Source of the DNA: Candidatus Thiodiazotropha endolucinida
GTDB taxonomy: Bacteria > Pseudomonadota > Gammaproteobacteria > Chromatiales > Chromatiaceae
DNA length: 64,000 bases
Assembly (NCBI RefSeq): GCF_001715975.1
Contig: NZ_MARB01000010.1
Location: forward strand, 1-64,000
Reading direction: 5' to 3'
Each line of letters starts with the position of its first letter. The first letter of the stretch is position 1. Shown here piece after piece: positions 26,533-35,630 of the stretch. Under the pieces are notes generated by a model, which did no database searches, was not told the origin of the DNA, and worked only from the letters and a program-made list of their open reading frames with translations. Both the position numbers and the translations under genes were made by a program.

Positions 26533-27913
26533 GGGTGCTCTCCCGGTATTCAGGTTTCTGGGCATAGATGGAGCGGTAGGGCTGTATCTCGCCCTTCTCC
26601 AGGCTGAGTATGATGTTGGCGATATCGAACAGGGCCTGGCGGGTACCGCGATAACCGATCCAGCACTTCTGATAACCGCCCAGGGTGTCGTACTGCGGGA
26701 AACCGGCGCGCAGCAGCGGAATGCCCAGACGCTGTGCACTCTCCACACCATGGGAATTTGCAATCAACAGCTCCGCCCCGTCAGCTTGCGCCATCCTCTC
26801 CAGGTCTTCCAAGTCCCCCACCTTTACCTTTTCGGCCGGCACCTGTTGGAGCACCGGCGCATTGACCGGCGACACAGCGGTAACCGTTTCGGCCCCCACG
26901 CCTTGAAGCATCTGACTGAACGCATTGAGCAGGTCGGGATCGGCCGCCACCGCAATGCGCGCCATGCCAGTCATGAAGTGGCAATCCAACATGGCGTCCT
27001 GCAGCTGTGCACGCTGCCGTTCCAGTTTCTCAGGCACCGGCTCACCGGAGATCTGGCGCAGGGTGTCGAGCAGCTGATCCACGGCATCCAGTCCCATCAG
27101 GCGGTCGAGTCGATGGTCCGGCACACCGGTGAGCTTGTGCAGTTGGTCGGCCGCCTTCCACATGGAGCGTCCGATGACCAGGGTCGCCTTGGCATCTCCC
27201 AAGGTCGGCAGCTCGGTAACATCCGTTCCGCCGATGGTCAGGGGCGAGAAATCCTGCTTAACCAGGTGACCATCGAGGGAGTCCGACAGATCGGGAATGA
27301 CAACCGGACGCAGGCCGAAGGATTCGATGATCTCCTTCAACTCCTCCAGGTCTCCGGGAGTCAGGAAGGATCCCACCAGCACGTTTACTTGCCGACGGCG
27401 TCTGCCCGGTTGTGTACCGGCATCCCGGGCCGCCGGGACCGTAGTCGTGATGATCGCCTCCACCGCTTTAGCAAAGCCGGTCTCGAGACAGCCGGTATAG
27501 TCGGGGGTGGAGACGGGTACCACGGGTATGGCATCGAACTCGGGATGTTGCTTGCGGAACATCTTCAACGCCATGTTCACATCGCTGCCCTGGGTTTCCG
27601 AAAGTCCGGTGGTCGGCACGCCGAGCAGTGAAGGCTTACTCTTGCCCGCAATGGTTGCCAGTCCCTCGACAATACTCTCCTCGGAGCCCATCACCGTGGT
27701 CACCTGGTCCATGGCCGTGGTCTGCAGGGGAATCGGTTCACGGAAGTGGCGCACGAAAAACACCTTGCCGAAGGCGGTACAGCCCTGGGAGCCGTGAAGC
27801 ATTGGAATGGCACGGTTGAAACCGAGAAAGGCCAACGCCGCACCGATGGTCTGGCTCGCCTTCAATGGACTGACGGAGAGGGCTTTGTTACGTTTGATGA
27901 TTTCGGGCATCAC
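26489..27913 (-). CDS. nifN: NifN, FeMo-co scaffold beta-like subunit
   Basis: The 474-residue protein is NifK-like, with NPLKASQ-type start [28 protein letters not shown] and the switch segment [14 protein letters not shown]. It pairs with NifE as the NifEN scaffold on which NifB-co is converted to FeMo-co. The start overlaps the nifE stop by 4 bases (coupled translation), and its end overlaps nifX. Confidence 0.95.
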   Translation of the reverse strand: MMPEIIKRNKALSVSPLKASQTIGAALAFLGFNRAIPMLHGSQGCTAFGKVFFVRHFREPIPLQTTAMDQVTTVMGSEESIVEGLATIAGKSKPSLLGVPTTGLSETQGSDVNMALKMFRKQHPEFDAIPVVPVSTPDYTGCLETGFAKAVEAIITTTVPAARDAGTQPGRRRRQVNVLVGSFLTPGDLEELKEIIESFGLRPVVIPDLSDSLDGHLVKQDFSPLTIGGTDVTELPTLGDAKATLVIGRSMWKAADQLHKLTGVPDHRLDRLMGLDAVDQLLDTLRQISGEPVPEKLERQRAQLQDAMLDCHFMTGMARIAVAADPDLLNAFSQMLQGVGAETVTAVSPVNAPVLQQVPAEKVKVGDLEDLERMAQADGAELLIANSHGVESAQRLGIPLLRAGFPQYDTLGGYQKCWIGYRGTRQALFDIANIILSLEKGEIQPYRSIYAQKPEYRESTHDATAATSAGGLQH

Positions 27914-29310
27914 GCCATCTCCTCAGCATGTTTCTTGCGATGCCAGGGGGCCGGCTGGCGTACCGCCGGCCATACCGGGCTGTCGATGGTCAACACCAGT
28001 TGGCGCGCCAGCTCCACCATGCCCTCGTATCCGGCATAGCCGAATTCGCGCTCCTGGTTGATATCGAGAAAGGGAATTCGCGCCTTTAGGGCGGTGTACA
28101 TATTGCGTCCTCCGGCGATCAGCACATCCACACCGTTGTTTCGCACCATATCGATCAGCGCACGGGGATTGCCCTCTTCCAGCATCACCGCATCCTTGCC
28201 CATCAGTTCGCGGATGCGCGCCTTATCCTCTTCGGTGGACTTCTTGGTGCCGGTGGCGACCACTTCCATGCCGAGATCCTGCAAAGCCGCAATCACCGAC
28301 CAGGACTTCACCCCACCGGTATAGAGCAGTACTTTTTTACCGCTGAGCTGTGCACGCCAGGGATCGAGCTTCTCACTGATTTGTCTCTCTTCCCGCTCGA
28401 TCAACGCTTCAGTGCGCCGGGTAAGATCCGGGTCGTCGATCAAGCGGGCAAAATCTCGCAATGCCTGGGAGACATCGCGTACGCCGTAAAAACTGCCTTC
28501 AAACCAGGGGGTCTCGAACGCCTCCTGTAACTTGCGGGCGACATTGATCATCGCCTTTGAGCAGACCATCATGTTGACCTTGGATCGGTGCATGGTCTGC
28601 ACTTCGCGATAGCGTGCATCGCCAGAGAGCGTACAGAGCACCCGCAGCCCCAGTTCATCCAGCAAGGGCAGCACATGCCAGAGTTCACCAGCGATGTTGT
28701 ATTCGCCAACCAGCGCAATATCATGCACTTCGATACCCTCACGCTCTACCGAAGTTGGCAACGGATCAGGTTCACGGGTACCGCACACGTACTTCACCAT
28801 GGCCTCGCCCGCGATGCGATTGCCCAGGTTCTTGGTGCCGTAAAAACCGGCACAGTCCACGGGCACTACGGGGGTACCCCAGCGCGCTTCCGCTGCCTTG
28901 CAGACGGCACCGACATCGTCACCGATCAACGCAGGGACGCAGGTGTTGTAGACAAAAACCGCTGGCGGTGAATAGCTGTCTATGGCCTGCTTGATGGAGT
29001 GGAAGAGACGCTTCTCGCCACGCCCCATGATCACGTCCTGCTCGGTCAGGTCGGTGGTCATACCAATACGGAACAGGCGGCTGCCGCTGGAGCGCGTGCC
29101 CCGGTTATCCCAGGAACTGCCCGCACAAGCGATGGAGCCGTGAACGATGTGCGCCACATCGGCGACAGGCAGCAACGCGATCTGTGCCCCGTCGAAGGCG
29201 CAACCTCCGGCGGTTGCCCCGGGCTTGGGCTTGGCACAACCCGACTTGGCTTTCTTGTTGTGCGCACAAGCCGGTTCGTCCAGCAGGGCCGCGATATCTT
29301 TCTGCTTCAT
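27910..29310 (-). CDS. nifE: NifE, FeMo-co scaffold alpha-like subunit
   Basis: The 466-residue NifD-like protein has a Cys-rich N-terminus, then [28 protein letters not shown] and [19 protein letters not shown], the NifE signatures. It forms an alpha2beta2 scaffold with NifN. It is first in a long unit (nifE-N-X-rseC-like-DUF269-CCE_0567-fdxB-ferredoxin-orf) with its own sigma-54 promoter. Confidence 0.95.
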   Translation of the reverse strand: MKQKDIAALLDEPACAHNKKAKSGCAKPKPGATAGGCAFDGAQIALLPVADVAHIVHGSIACAGSSWDNRGTRSSGSRLFRIGMTTDLTEQDVIMGRGEKRLFHSIKQAIDSYSPPAVFVYNTCVPALIGDDVGAVCKAAEARWGTPVVPVDCAGFYGTKNLGNRIAGEAMVKYVCGTREPDPLPTSVEREGIEVHDIALVGEYNIAGELWHVLPLLDELGLRVLCTLSGDARYREVQTMHRSKVNMMVCSKAMINVARKLQEAFETPWFEGSFYGVRDVSQALRDFARLIDDPDLTRRTEALIEREERQISEKLDPWRAQLSGKKVLLYTGGVKSWSVIAALQDLGMEVVATGTKKSTEEDKARIRELMGKDAVMLEEGNPRALIDMVRNNGVDVLIAGGRNMYTALKARIPFLDINQEREFGYAGYEGMVELARQLVLTIDSPVWPAVRQPAPWHRKKHAEEMA

Positions 29311-29348
29311 GGTATGGCATGACTCGTTGTCTACATTGCCATATCTGT

Positions 29349-29364
29349 TGCAATGCGCATGCCA
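29349..29364 (-). promoter_or_regulatory. Sigma-54 promoter of nifENX operon
   Basis: The minus strand reads TGGCATG-CGCA-TTGCA, close to consensus. Start expected near 29337, 27 bases before the nifE ATG. Confidence 0.85.
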
Positions 29365-29410
29365 CCCATGTAACAGATTGTTTTGTTTATATATTTAAGG
29401 TTTTTATCTT

Positions 29411-29426
29411 TGTCGTGTTTGTAACA
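29411..29426 (-). promoter_or_regulatory. NifA upstream activator site for nifE
   Basis: TGT-CGTGTTTGTA-ACA fits TGT-N10-ACA, centred about 82 bases upstream of the inferred start. Confidence 0.7.
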
Positions 29427-29643
29427 ATGTCGAGTGGAGTGAAGTATCTGCGACTAAGAGAGTGGATTAACCAGCTCATCGGCCTATCAAGTGTGAGCAA
29501 GATTACCGCATTGTCGAAAAGACACCGACTGATCCACTACCCAGCTCAATATCGTTTCCGGTAAATCCTGTACCGGGGCAACAGAAACAGAGGGTGATGA
29601 CTCACCATCAAATACAGCATCGATTGCGTAAGAAGAGAGAGGT

Positions 29644-29681
29644 AAAAAAGCTGTGAGGCGCTTGTCCGGTTCTAGCGCCTA
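29644..29681 (-). terminator. Probable terminator of the nifHDK operon
   Basis: On the minus strand AGGCGCT ... AGCGCCT forms a stem overlapping the last stop codon and is followed by CACAGCTTTTTT. It separates the nifH-driven transcript from the nifE promoter. Confidence 0.5.
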
Positions 29682-30626
29682 AACGCCATAAGGCTTCGCC
29701 TCCCACTCCCTCAGCACTTTGAGATCACGCTTGGGCAGATAGTCGTAAGCACCCATCAGGTCCTGCAGTACCGCATCGGCCAAGGTATAGTTCGATGCCG
29801 CGCTGCCCAGCATCATGAAATACCAGGCAAAGGGATAGCCCAGGACTCTGTCGTAGCCGTGTACGGCATTGGCCAGTTCTGCACCACTGAGACGATTGGC
29901 AGACGGCAGATCCGGCAATTGCCCCGAAAATACACTGACCGGTTTGGTATTGATGCGTGTCTCACCGTCCCTATCGGTAAACTCACGCAGGGCTAGCACC
30001 CAGTGTCTACAGAAGGGTTCACTTTCGCATGCGCTACTTGCCATCCAGTCCTTGAAAAAACGCTGCAGTTTCTGGTGCGTACCGTTGCCCGTTGGTTGCT
30101 CGGTAACCAGCTTGTCTATGGGTGTCATACGGCGAAAGCGGTAGTAGGATCTGCCGATCGGTTCCGGTTCGAGGCGCGGGTAGTCCAGAGGATCGAGAAA
30201 TTCATCAATGCTGTCCGGATACCAGTCGCGCTCCACCAGGGGACGGTCGACCACCTCTTGTAGTTCTTCGATTTCCAACTGCATGAACGCTTGCGGGTCT
30301 TTACCGGTGGGTGCGGTGAAGTAATGGGTATTGCCGGCAAGGCGGGTAGCGAAATAGCCCAGTCCCAGGTACTTGCTGACCAGGTTGTCCACGTCACCCT
30401 GGGACTCTCGCTCTGCCCAGTGAGAGATATTGTCACTCACCTGCCGGTAATCGCCATCCACCACACCGCCCAGGCGATGCCAGTTGCCACGGCTCAACAC
30501 ACACTCGAATGGAAATTCAGGCATCAGCGCTTTGAGTTTTGCCTTCAGGCCGTCGATGCCTTCAGCGGTATCACCCGCTTTGCAGAGCAAATTAAGCTGT
30601 TCGATACGGGTGAGCATAGCCTCCAT
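29679..30626 (-). CDS. Conserved nif-operon protein, function unknown
   Basis: The protein is 315 residues from the ATG that overlaps the upstream stop (TGATG); a GTG 48 bases earlier is possible. It has no catalytic motif that I can place. Notable parts are WHRLGGVVDGDYRQVSDN, KYLGLGYFATRLAGNTHYF, SSACESEPFCRHWVLALREF with two Cys, and TRINTKPVSVFSGQLPD. No signal peptide; predicted cytoplasmic. It ends the long nifH operon and is coupled to the TrpD2-like gene, which suggests the two act together. Confidence 0.75.
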   Translation of the reverse strand: MEAMLTRIEQLNLLCKAGDTAEGIDGLKAKLKALMPEFPFECVLSRGNWHRLGGVVDGDYRQVSDNISHWAERESQGDVDNLVSKYLGLGYFATRLAGNTHYFTAPTGKDPQAFMQLEIEELQEVVDRPLVERDWYPDSIDEFLDPLDYPRLEPEPIGRSYYRFRRMTPIDKLVTEQPTGNGTHQKLQRFFKDWMASSACESEPFCRHWVLALREFTDRDGETRINTKPVSVFSGQLPDLPSANRLSGAELANAVHGYDRVLGYPFAWYFMMLGSAASNYTLADAVLQDLMGAYDYLPKRDLKVLREWEAKPYGV

Positions 30627-31621
30627 CAACCTGCCTCCCGGTCCTGGTCCACATAGTGACGGTTCAGCCACCACTCTTGTGCCATGCGATGAGCTGCTGT
30701 CGCTTCGGTTTCCAACCCAAGGCCCTTGATCAGCATGGCCAGGGTACCGACCACTGCAGCTTCGCCGTAGCGGTCCTCTTCCTCACCCTCCCATACGGCG
30801 CGGAAATGGTTGAGATTGAGGCGGTCCGGCTTTACCTCACTGCCGGTCCTGTACAGGCAGTCCCATGAGTCCTGCCAGCACACGCCATCGCTGATACCGT
30901 AGAGCGCCACGCTGCGGTCGGGAATGCGTTCGAACTCACCACCCTCCCCTTTACATACGAGTAGATTGGGTTGTTCCAACAGGGCGGCGGCCTGTTGATG
31001 GATCTCGGCAAAATTGGGGTGAAATACGCCTATCACCGAGAGCGGAGCGGCTAAGGGGTTGAGCATGCGGGCAACCGTATGCAGCGGTGGCCTGAGGCCG
31101 AAGATCTCGCGCGTGGTGAGCAGTTCTGCGGTCAACGGCGACAGCTTGCTGACAGGGAGGTAGCTGAAGCCGGTTTGCTTTATCTGCTCACTGGCTTCCT
31201 GTAGAGACCCGGCGGTATCCATGTCCAGGGCATCCAGGGCCAGGGGCACATAGACTCTCTCATCGCTGCGGCTCATGCCGTGCATCAACACCGGGTAGCC
31301 GCGCCCGGCCATCACCAGCGCCGCCAGCACGAACCAGGGCAGTTGGCGTCGCTTGCCTGCATAGGCGGCCCAGTCCACAGCGGGTTGAGAGCCTGAACCG
31401 TAACCTGGCAGGCTCTCTCTCAGCGCCTGGGTAAACCCTGCGATCTCTTCCGCGGTCTCCTCTTTCACCCGCATCAGCATCAGAAAGGCGCCGATCTGTT
31501 CCGGTTCAACGTCGTAGCAAGCGATCATCTGCATCGCTTCGTAGGCCTGCTCGCGGGTGAGGGATTGCATACCATTACGGCCTTTGCCCAGGATCTGAAT
31601 GTATTTCGCGAAAGGATGCAT
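30626..31621 (-). CDS. TrpD2/YbiB-like glycosyl (phosphoribosyl) transferase-fold protein
   Basis: The 331-residue protein begins KYIQILGKGRNGMQSLTREQAYEAM, like the N-terminal helical domain of anthranilate phosphoribosyltransferase relatives. It continues with EEIAGFTQALRES and RPPLHTVARMLNPL. It lacks a convincing full PRPP-binding GTGGD loop (the place reads LMHGMSR), so it resembles the TrpD2/YbiB group, which binds nucleic acid and is not a tryptophan enzyme. Such genes recur in proteobacterial nif clusters. Its role there is unknown. Confidence 0.8.
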   Translation of the reverse strand: MHPFAKYIQILGKGRNGMQSLTREQAYEAMQMIACYDVEPEQIGAFLMLMRVKEETAEEIAGFTQALRESLPGYGSGSQPAVDWAAYAGKRRQLPWFVLAALVMAGRGYPVLMHGMSRSDERVYVPLALDALDMDTAGSLQEASEQIKQTGFSYLPVSKLSPLTAELLTTREIFGLRPPLHTVARMLNPLAAPLSVIGVFHPNFAEIHQQAAALLEQPNLLVCKGEGGEFERIPDRSVALYGISDGVCWQDSWDCLYRTGSEVKPDRLNLNHFRAVWEGEEEDRYGEAAVVGTLAMLIKGLGLETEATAAHRMAQEWWLNRHYVDQDREAG

Positions 31622-31645
31622 AAGTGTGCTACCTTCTGTATCAGT

Positions 31646-32392
31646 TCATTCCGTCTTTAGTCGCTCTTTAACCGCCGTCCGGACATCCTCGTCTTCGTCG
31701 TCGATCAAGGCACCGAGTCGGCTCAGCGGGGCGCGCTGGATAGCGGTAAGCCGTACGCGCCAATCACCGTCATGCAGTAAGGGTTCGAGATAGTCGGAGT
31801 CGACACGCTCGGCCACCACCAGGCGGATCTCTACCGCCTCGTCGTCGATCATCAGACCCAGGCTCTCATCGGGTAGCCTGCCGGCCACGGTTTTACGCAC
31901 TTCACGGTCGGGATCCTTGATCATGCGGAACAGCCGACCCGGCTTGAGCCGTTTGGCCACATACTGGCGTACCAGACAGTCCTCGTCGGTCACCAACTGC
32001 TCCAACAGGTTTTCGGGCAGCCTGTCTGCAACGGTAATCCTGACCTCGCGATCGGGATCAGTAATCAGCGGCCCCAGGTTTTCAACCGGCAGGCGGTAGG
32101 CCAACACACGACGGACCACCTCGTCAGGATCGTCGATCATCTGCAACAGGTGCTGTTGGGACAGGTAGCGTGCAGCGATGGCACGCCGCTCCCAAAATTC
32201 GTCGCCTGCGTAGTGCTCTGCCAGGTCGGGGTTGATGTTGAAGAAACGTGCGATCTGCCTGCCGCTGGAGGCCCTGACACAGACATCCCCCGGGGTGCAG
32301 CGTCCCGCGCGAAGGCGGTCGCTCCTGTGGGGACAGCGCGCACAATCCGCGACGGGGGTGACATCCTTCTCCTCCATCACGGCAGCGTTCAT
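31646..32392 (-). CDS. LRV (leucine-rich variant) Fe-S protein
   Basis: The 248-residue protein has an N-terminal cysteine cluster, CARCPHR ... CTPGDVC, fitting the [4Fe-4S] site of Azotobacter LRV. It is followed by seven or eight 24-residue helical repeats of the type DPDREVRxTVAxRLPxExL. LRV proteins are found beside nifY and nifT, but their role is not known; a sensor or assembly adaptor is possible. Start overlaps the next-upstream gene by 4 bases. Confidence 0.88.
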   Translation of the reverse strand: MNAAVMEEKDVTPVADCARCPHRSDRLRAGRCTPGDVCVRASSGRQIARFFNINPDLAEHYAGDEFWERRAIAARYLSQQHLLQMIDDPDEVVRRVLAYRLPVENLGPLITDPDREVRITVADRLPENLLEQLVTDEDCLVRQYVAKRLKPGRLFRMIKDPDREVRKTVAGRLPDESLGLMIDDEAVEIRLVVAERVDSDYLEPLLHDGDWRVRLTAIQRAPLSRLGALIDDEDEDVRTAVKERLKTE

Positions 32393-32658
32393 ACGTCCTC
32401 GATCTCGGCGACCACCAGACCGCTCGCAACCTCCATATCCTGAGTAAATCTGAGGCAGTGGTTGCTGCTGTCCACCAGGTAGAGGTTGAATCCAGCGTGC
32501 TCGTATACGGGGCGTGCACCGATGACGTCGTCATCCATGCAGTAGGTGAAATGGATATCGCTGTAGCGCTTGCGCAGTTGCTGGTCGACATCGCCGGCGA
32601 TGACGGGCTGGTTGCTCAGCCACTCGCCAATCTCCTGAAATTGCTGCTGGTTGATCAC
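32389..32658 (-). CDS. Small conserved nif-cluster protein (DUF6129-like)
   Basis: The 89-residue protein has FTYCMDDDVIGARPVYEHAGFNLYLVDSSNHCLRF, with two cysteines and a mixed alpha/beta pattern. It overlaps nifY upstream and LRV downstream by 4 bases each, so all three are translationally coupled. I recall similar small proteins between nifY and lrv genes in other diazotrophs; function unknown. Confidence 0.7.
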   Translation of the reverse strand: MINQQQFQEIGEWLSNQPVIAGDVDQQLRKRYSDIHFTYCMDDDVIGARPVYEHAGFNLYLVDSSNHCLRFTQDMEVASGLVVAEIEDV

Positions 32659-33362
32659 GCCGTCGCCTCCTCCTGTTCAAAACGGATGCGCTCTTCGGGG
32701 CTCTGCCCCATGACCTTGGCGAGCCATGGCGGCGCCTTGCTGCCGATCACCGCTTGCAGCTTTGTGATCTCGTCAATGGCTGGTCCCATCTGGGGTTTCT
32801 TGATTGGGTGCGCGCCTACCCTGACCATCTTGGCCGCAGCAGGGCCACCAATGGAGGCAACGAACAGTACCTGGCAGTCAGCAATCAGTGAGGCACGATA
32901 GCCGTTCTTGTCACCATCGGCCTGGGTATCATCAATTTCGCGAATCTCTATCAGGCGGTTTTCCTTATCGGAGACCTGGTAGATAAGAAAGCGTTTACAG
33001 GAGCCGAAGTGGCCATCAAGCATCTCACCCTTGTTCGAAGCACAGGCGACACGGATACTGCCAGGCATGTCGCCATCACTGTAGGCCGAAACTTCTGGCA
33101 GGGGCTCCGCACTCAGTGAGGTCTCTCCCTTGAGATAACCAAGAGCACTCTTCAAAGCGGTGGTATCAACATCAGCGAGCTCACCGTCACGAGCGGACTT
33201 CAGCGCCTTGACAGTCAGCCCAGATAGTTTCTTATCAGTGGGAGGCAAACCAATCGCATCATCCAGCACGCTGAGCATTCTGGCGGCATTGGTGTCCGGC
33301 AGTTCACGGACTGCCAAACCAATTCGGAGTGCGATGTCGTTACTGATGGCGGATGCATTCAT
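32655..33362 (-). CDS. nifY: NifY, FeMo-co/apo-MoFe binding protein
   Basis: The 235-residue protein has an N-terminal helical domain (1-90) and a C-terminal NifX-like domain, IRVACASNKGEMLDGHFGSCKRFLIYQV, ending in PPWLAKVMGQSPEERIRFE. The two-domain layout separates NifY from NifX. It binds apo-dinitrogenase and cofactor. Located downstream of nifHDKT and the small ferredoxin, as in Azotobacter. Confidence 0.92.
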   Translation of the reverse strand: MNASAISNDIALRIGLAVRELPDTNAARMLSVLDDAIGLPPTDKKLSGLTVKALKSARDGELADVDTTALKSALGYLKGETSLSAEPLPEVSAYSDGDMPGSIRVACASNKGEMLDGHFGSCKRFLIYQVSDKENRLIEIREIDDTQADGDKNGYRASLIADCQVLFVASIGGPAAAKMVRVGAHPIKKPQMGPAIDEITKLQAVIGSKAPPWLAKVMGQSPEERIRFEQEEATA

Positions 33363-33417
33363 AGAGAGGCTCCTGAATATCTGGTTCGAATGAAAGCTAT
33401 CTTCCTAGCTCTCACCC

Positions 33418-33448
33418 CAACCCTCTCCCCTGTTTTGGGGAGAGGTTG
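33418..33448. repeat. CCTCTCCCC/GGGGAGAGG palindrome
   Basis: A 9-bp inverted repeat with a short T-rich loop lies between the ferredoxin and nifY. Its wording (ccaaccctctcccc ... ggggagagg) is that of small palindromes dispersed in many gammaproteobacterial genomes. It may set mRNA stability between nifT-fdx and nifY. Confidence 0.6.
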
Positions 33449-33458
33449 ATCATGATGA

Positions 33459-33653
33459 TTAAGCTGGAATAATGCAGTCGTCTTCCATGCAGACATCGAG
33501 GCACTGGGGTACGTCAAACTCATCTTCGCACTCGGTGCAGCTTTCCGCCTCGATCATGTAGACACCCTTGAAAGGCTTGATAGAGTTGGTGGGACACACC
33601 GGCTCGCAATCACCGCATGCAGTACAAACTTCTCTTACAATCGCTAAGGCCAT
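33459..33653 (-). CDS. 4Fe-4S dicluster ferredoxin
   Basis: The 64-residue protein has CTACGDCEPVCP and, in the second half, CTECEDEFDVPQCLDVC with the longer spacing of Alvin/YfhL-type ferredoxins. It lies between nifT and nifY, 22 bases after nifT. It probably carries electrons to nitrogenase or its assembly proteins. Confidence 0.92.
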   Translation of the reverse strand: MALAIVREVCTACGDCEPVCPTNSIKPFKGVYMIEAESCTECEDEFDVPQCLDVCMEDDCIIPA

Positions 33654-33675
33654 GATTGGACTCCTTCAAATAGAT

Positions 33676-33888
33676 TCAGGCACGTTTGAAACGTAGGGTT
33701 GTCGGGAACGACGGCCGCGGAGTGATGGGATCGATGTAGTACTTGGAGCCATCGGTCAGCTCCACTTCACCGCCCCAGGCGTCCTCGGTATCGGTTTCGA
33801 CGTGGGCAATCTCGTCTTCCTGATCCTTCTTGGCGATGTAGAAGAGAAGCGCGCCACCGTCTTTCACACGTATCATCACATTGGGCAT
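33676..33888 (-). CDS. nifT: NifT/FixU
   Basis: The 70-residue protein has the family features PNVMIRVKDGGALLFYIAKKDQE and the tail GGEVELTDGSKYYIDP. It is directly downstream of nifK as usual. Role unclear; deletion is nearly silent in Azotobacter. Confidence 0.92.
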   Translation of the reverse strand: MPNVMIRVKDGGALLFYIAKKDQEDEIAHVETDTEDAWGGEVELTDGSKYYIDPITPRPSFPTTLRFKRA

Positions 33889-33951
33889 AGGTTGCTCCTT
33901 TGGACTGCGGGTCCGGCAGTAACCGGACCCGCATGACTGCTGACAGGTCGA

Positions 33952-35523
33952 TTAACGAACCAGGTCGTAGTTGTAGTCGGTAGTACCCATGCCACGGGTC
34001 TCTTCATCGAGACGCTCCAGTACGCTGTTGACCAGGGTCTTCAGCATGTAGATAGCACCCTCGTAACCCAGGGTGGTGTCACGATGCATGTGGTGACGAT
34101 CGAAGATCGGAAAACCGATACGTATCAGCGGTACCTCATGCTCCTTACCCTTGTGCAGGGTGTCGCGCTGGATGAACTTGCCGTAGGAGTTACCGATCAT
34201 GAAGTCCGGCTTGTTGGTGAACATCAGTGAACGGAAGTGCCACAGATCCTTACCGATGTGAACTTCGCTGTTCTGACCATAAGGAGACTCGGAGAGAACT
34301 TTCTCCATCGCCTTCTTCCAACGCTTGTTGGCGTGGTTGCAAAGAATCTGTGTCGGCTCCGCACCGAGCTCCATCAGGAACTTCGCCATACCCATGACGA
34401 AGTCGGCATCGCCGTAGAGACCGAACTTCTTGCCGTGCAGCCAGGCGTGGCTGTCGGTCATCATGTCCACCAGAATGCCGCGCTCGCGGGTCAGGGACTC
34501 GGAGATCGGCTTGCCGGTCAGTTCGGAAACCTTCATCAGGAAGGCGTCGGTGGCTTCCAGACCCATGGGGATCTGCACGTCGGTAGCAGGCTGCTTCCAG
34601 GTGTTCTTGGTGAACTTGCGGCTCTTTACCGACTGCCAAGGCTGCAGGAACAGTGTGTCGATAGCGTTGGGGGCATCCTTCACCTCGTCGATGGTGGTGC
34701 CACCGTCAAACATGCGGTACTCGCCGTCAGCGGGCGTATCCAGCACCTCGCTGGGATCGCACAGCAGGCTGTACTCGACACCCATCTCTTCCATCATGCG
34801 TTTCATCACACGATAGTTGCCCAGGTAGGTCTCGAAGCCGGGCACGATGTTGATCTTGCCGTTGCTGCCCACCTCTTTGTCTTCCATGTGGTTGAGAGTG
34901 AAGTAGCGCTGGATGCCCTCGAACATGTTGTCCCAGCCGGTGGTGTGAGAGCCGACAAAACTGGGGGTATGGGCGAAAGGTGTGGGGAAGTCCTGTTCGA
35001 TGTGGCCTTCCTTTTTGGCGTTGCCGATGAAGGCGTTGAGGTCGTCACCGATAACCTCGGCCATGCAGGTGGTGGATACCGCGATCATCTCGGGCTTGTA
35101 GAGCGCCTTGGCATTCTCCAGGCCGTCGAACATGTTCTTCTGTCCGCCGAATACCGCCGCGTCTTCGGTCATGGAGTCAGACACACAGGCCACCGGCTCC
35201 TTGAAGTGACGGTTGAAGTAGGTACGGAAGTAGGCCACGCAGCCCTGTGAACCGTGTACGTATGGCAGGGTCTTTTCAAAGCCTAAAGCACAGAGCACGG
35301 AACCCAGAGGCTGACACGCCTTGGCCGGGTTTACGGTCAGCGCTTCACGGTTGAAGTTGATCTCCTTGTACTCTTCGGTGGTGGTCCACTGAAAAGTCGC
35401 TTCGATCTTGTCCTGGGGGACCTTCTCTTCGAACAGCTCCTGTTTGTTCTTCAGGGTATCGGTGTACTCCTCCTGACGAAACAGGGGATAACTCGGTTTA
35501 ATGTCGTCTACAACTTGACTCAT
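33952..35523 (-). CDS. nifK: NifK, nitrogenase MoFe protein beta subunit
   Basis: The 523-residue protein has the P-cluster cysteines in NPAKACQPLGSVLCALG and YVHGSQGCVAYFRTYFNRHF. The typical TEDAAVFGGQKNMFDGL block follows. It pairs with NifD as the catalytic alpha2beta2 dinitrogenase. A ribosome site (GGAGAG) precedes the ATG. Confidence 0.98.
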   Translation of the reverse strand: MSQVVDDIKPSYPLFRQEEYTDTLKNKQELFEEKVPQDKIEATFQWTTTEEYKEINFNREALTVNPAKACQPLGSVLCALGFEKTLPYVHGSQGCVAYFRTYFNRHFKEPVACVSDSMTEDAAVFGGQKNMFDGLENAKALYKPEMIAVSTTCMAEVIGDDLNAFIGNAKKEGHIEQDFPTPFAHTPSFVGSHTTGWDNMFEGIQRYFTLNHMEDKEVGSNGKINIVPGFETYLGNYRVMKRMMEEMGVEYSLLCDPSEVLDTPADGEYRMFDGGTTIDEVKDAPNAIDTLFLQPWQSVKSRKFTKNTWKQPATDVQIPMGLEATDAFLMKVSELTGKPISESLTRERGILVDMMTDSHAWLHGKKFGLYGDADFVMGMAKFLMELGAEPTQILCNHANKRWKKAMEKVLSESPYGQNSEVHIGKDLWHFRSLMFTNKPDFMIGNSYGKFIQRDTLHKGKEHEVPLIRIGFPIFDRHHMHRDTTLGYEGAIYMLKTLVNSVLERLDEETRGMGTTDYNYDLVR

Positions 35524-35593
35524 GATCTCTCTCCTCCCGCGCCACCAATCTGTGGACTAGCGGGTCAGATGAATTGAATAGATTGTTCCTGGT

Positions 35594-35620
35594 CGCAGGT
35601 TGGGCTTGGCCCAACCTGCG
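35594..35620 (-). repeat. Perfect 12-bp hairpin between nifD and nifK
   Basis: CGCAGGTTGGGC-TTG-GCCCAACCTGCG forms a perfect stem with a 3-base loop. No T-run follows on the minus strand, so it is more likely an mRNA stabiliser or processing signal than a terminator. Confidence 0.75.
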
Positions 35621-35630
35621 TTCCACAGGA

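Noticed and set aside
26533-26763. N-terminal extension of nifX
   Set aside because: These codons are the antisense-frame shadow of nifN; NifX homology starts at the downstream ATG.
29679-30626. Unknown protein considered as DraT
   Set aside because: The true DraT pattern is at 38290-39135; this protein lacks the DraT core and arginine transferase motifs.
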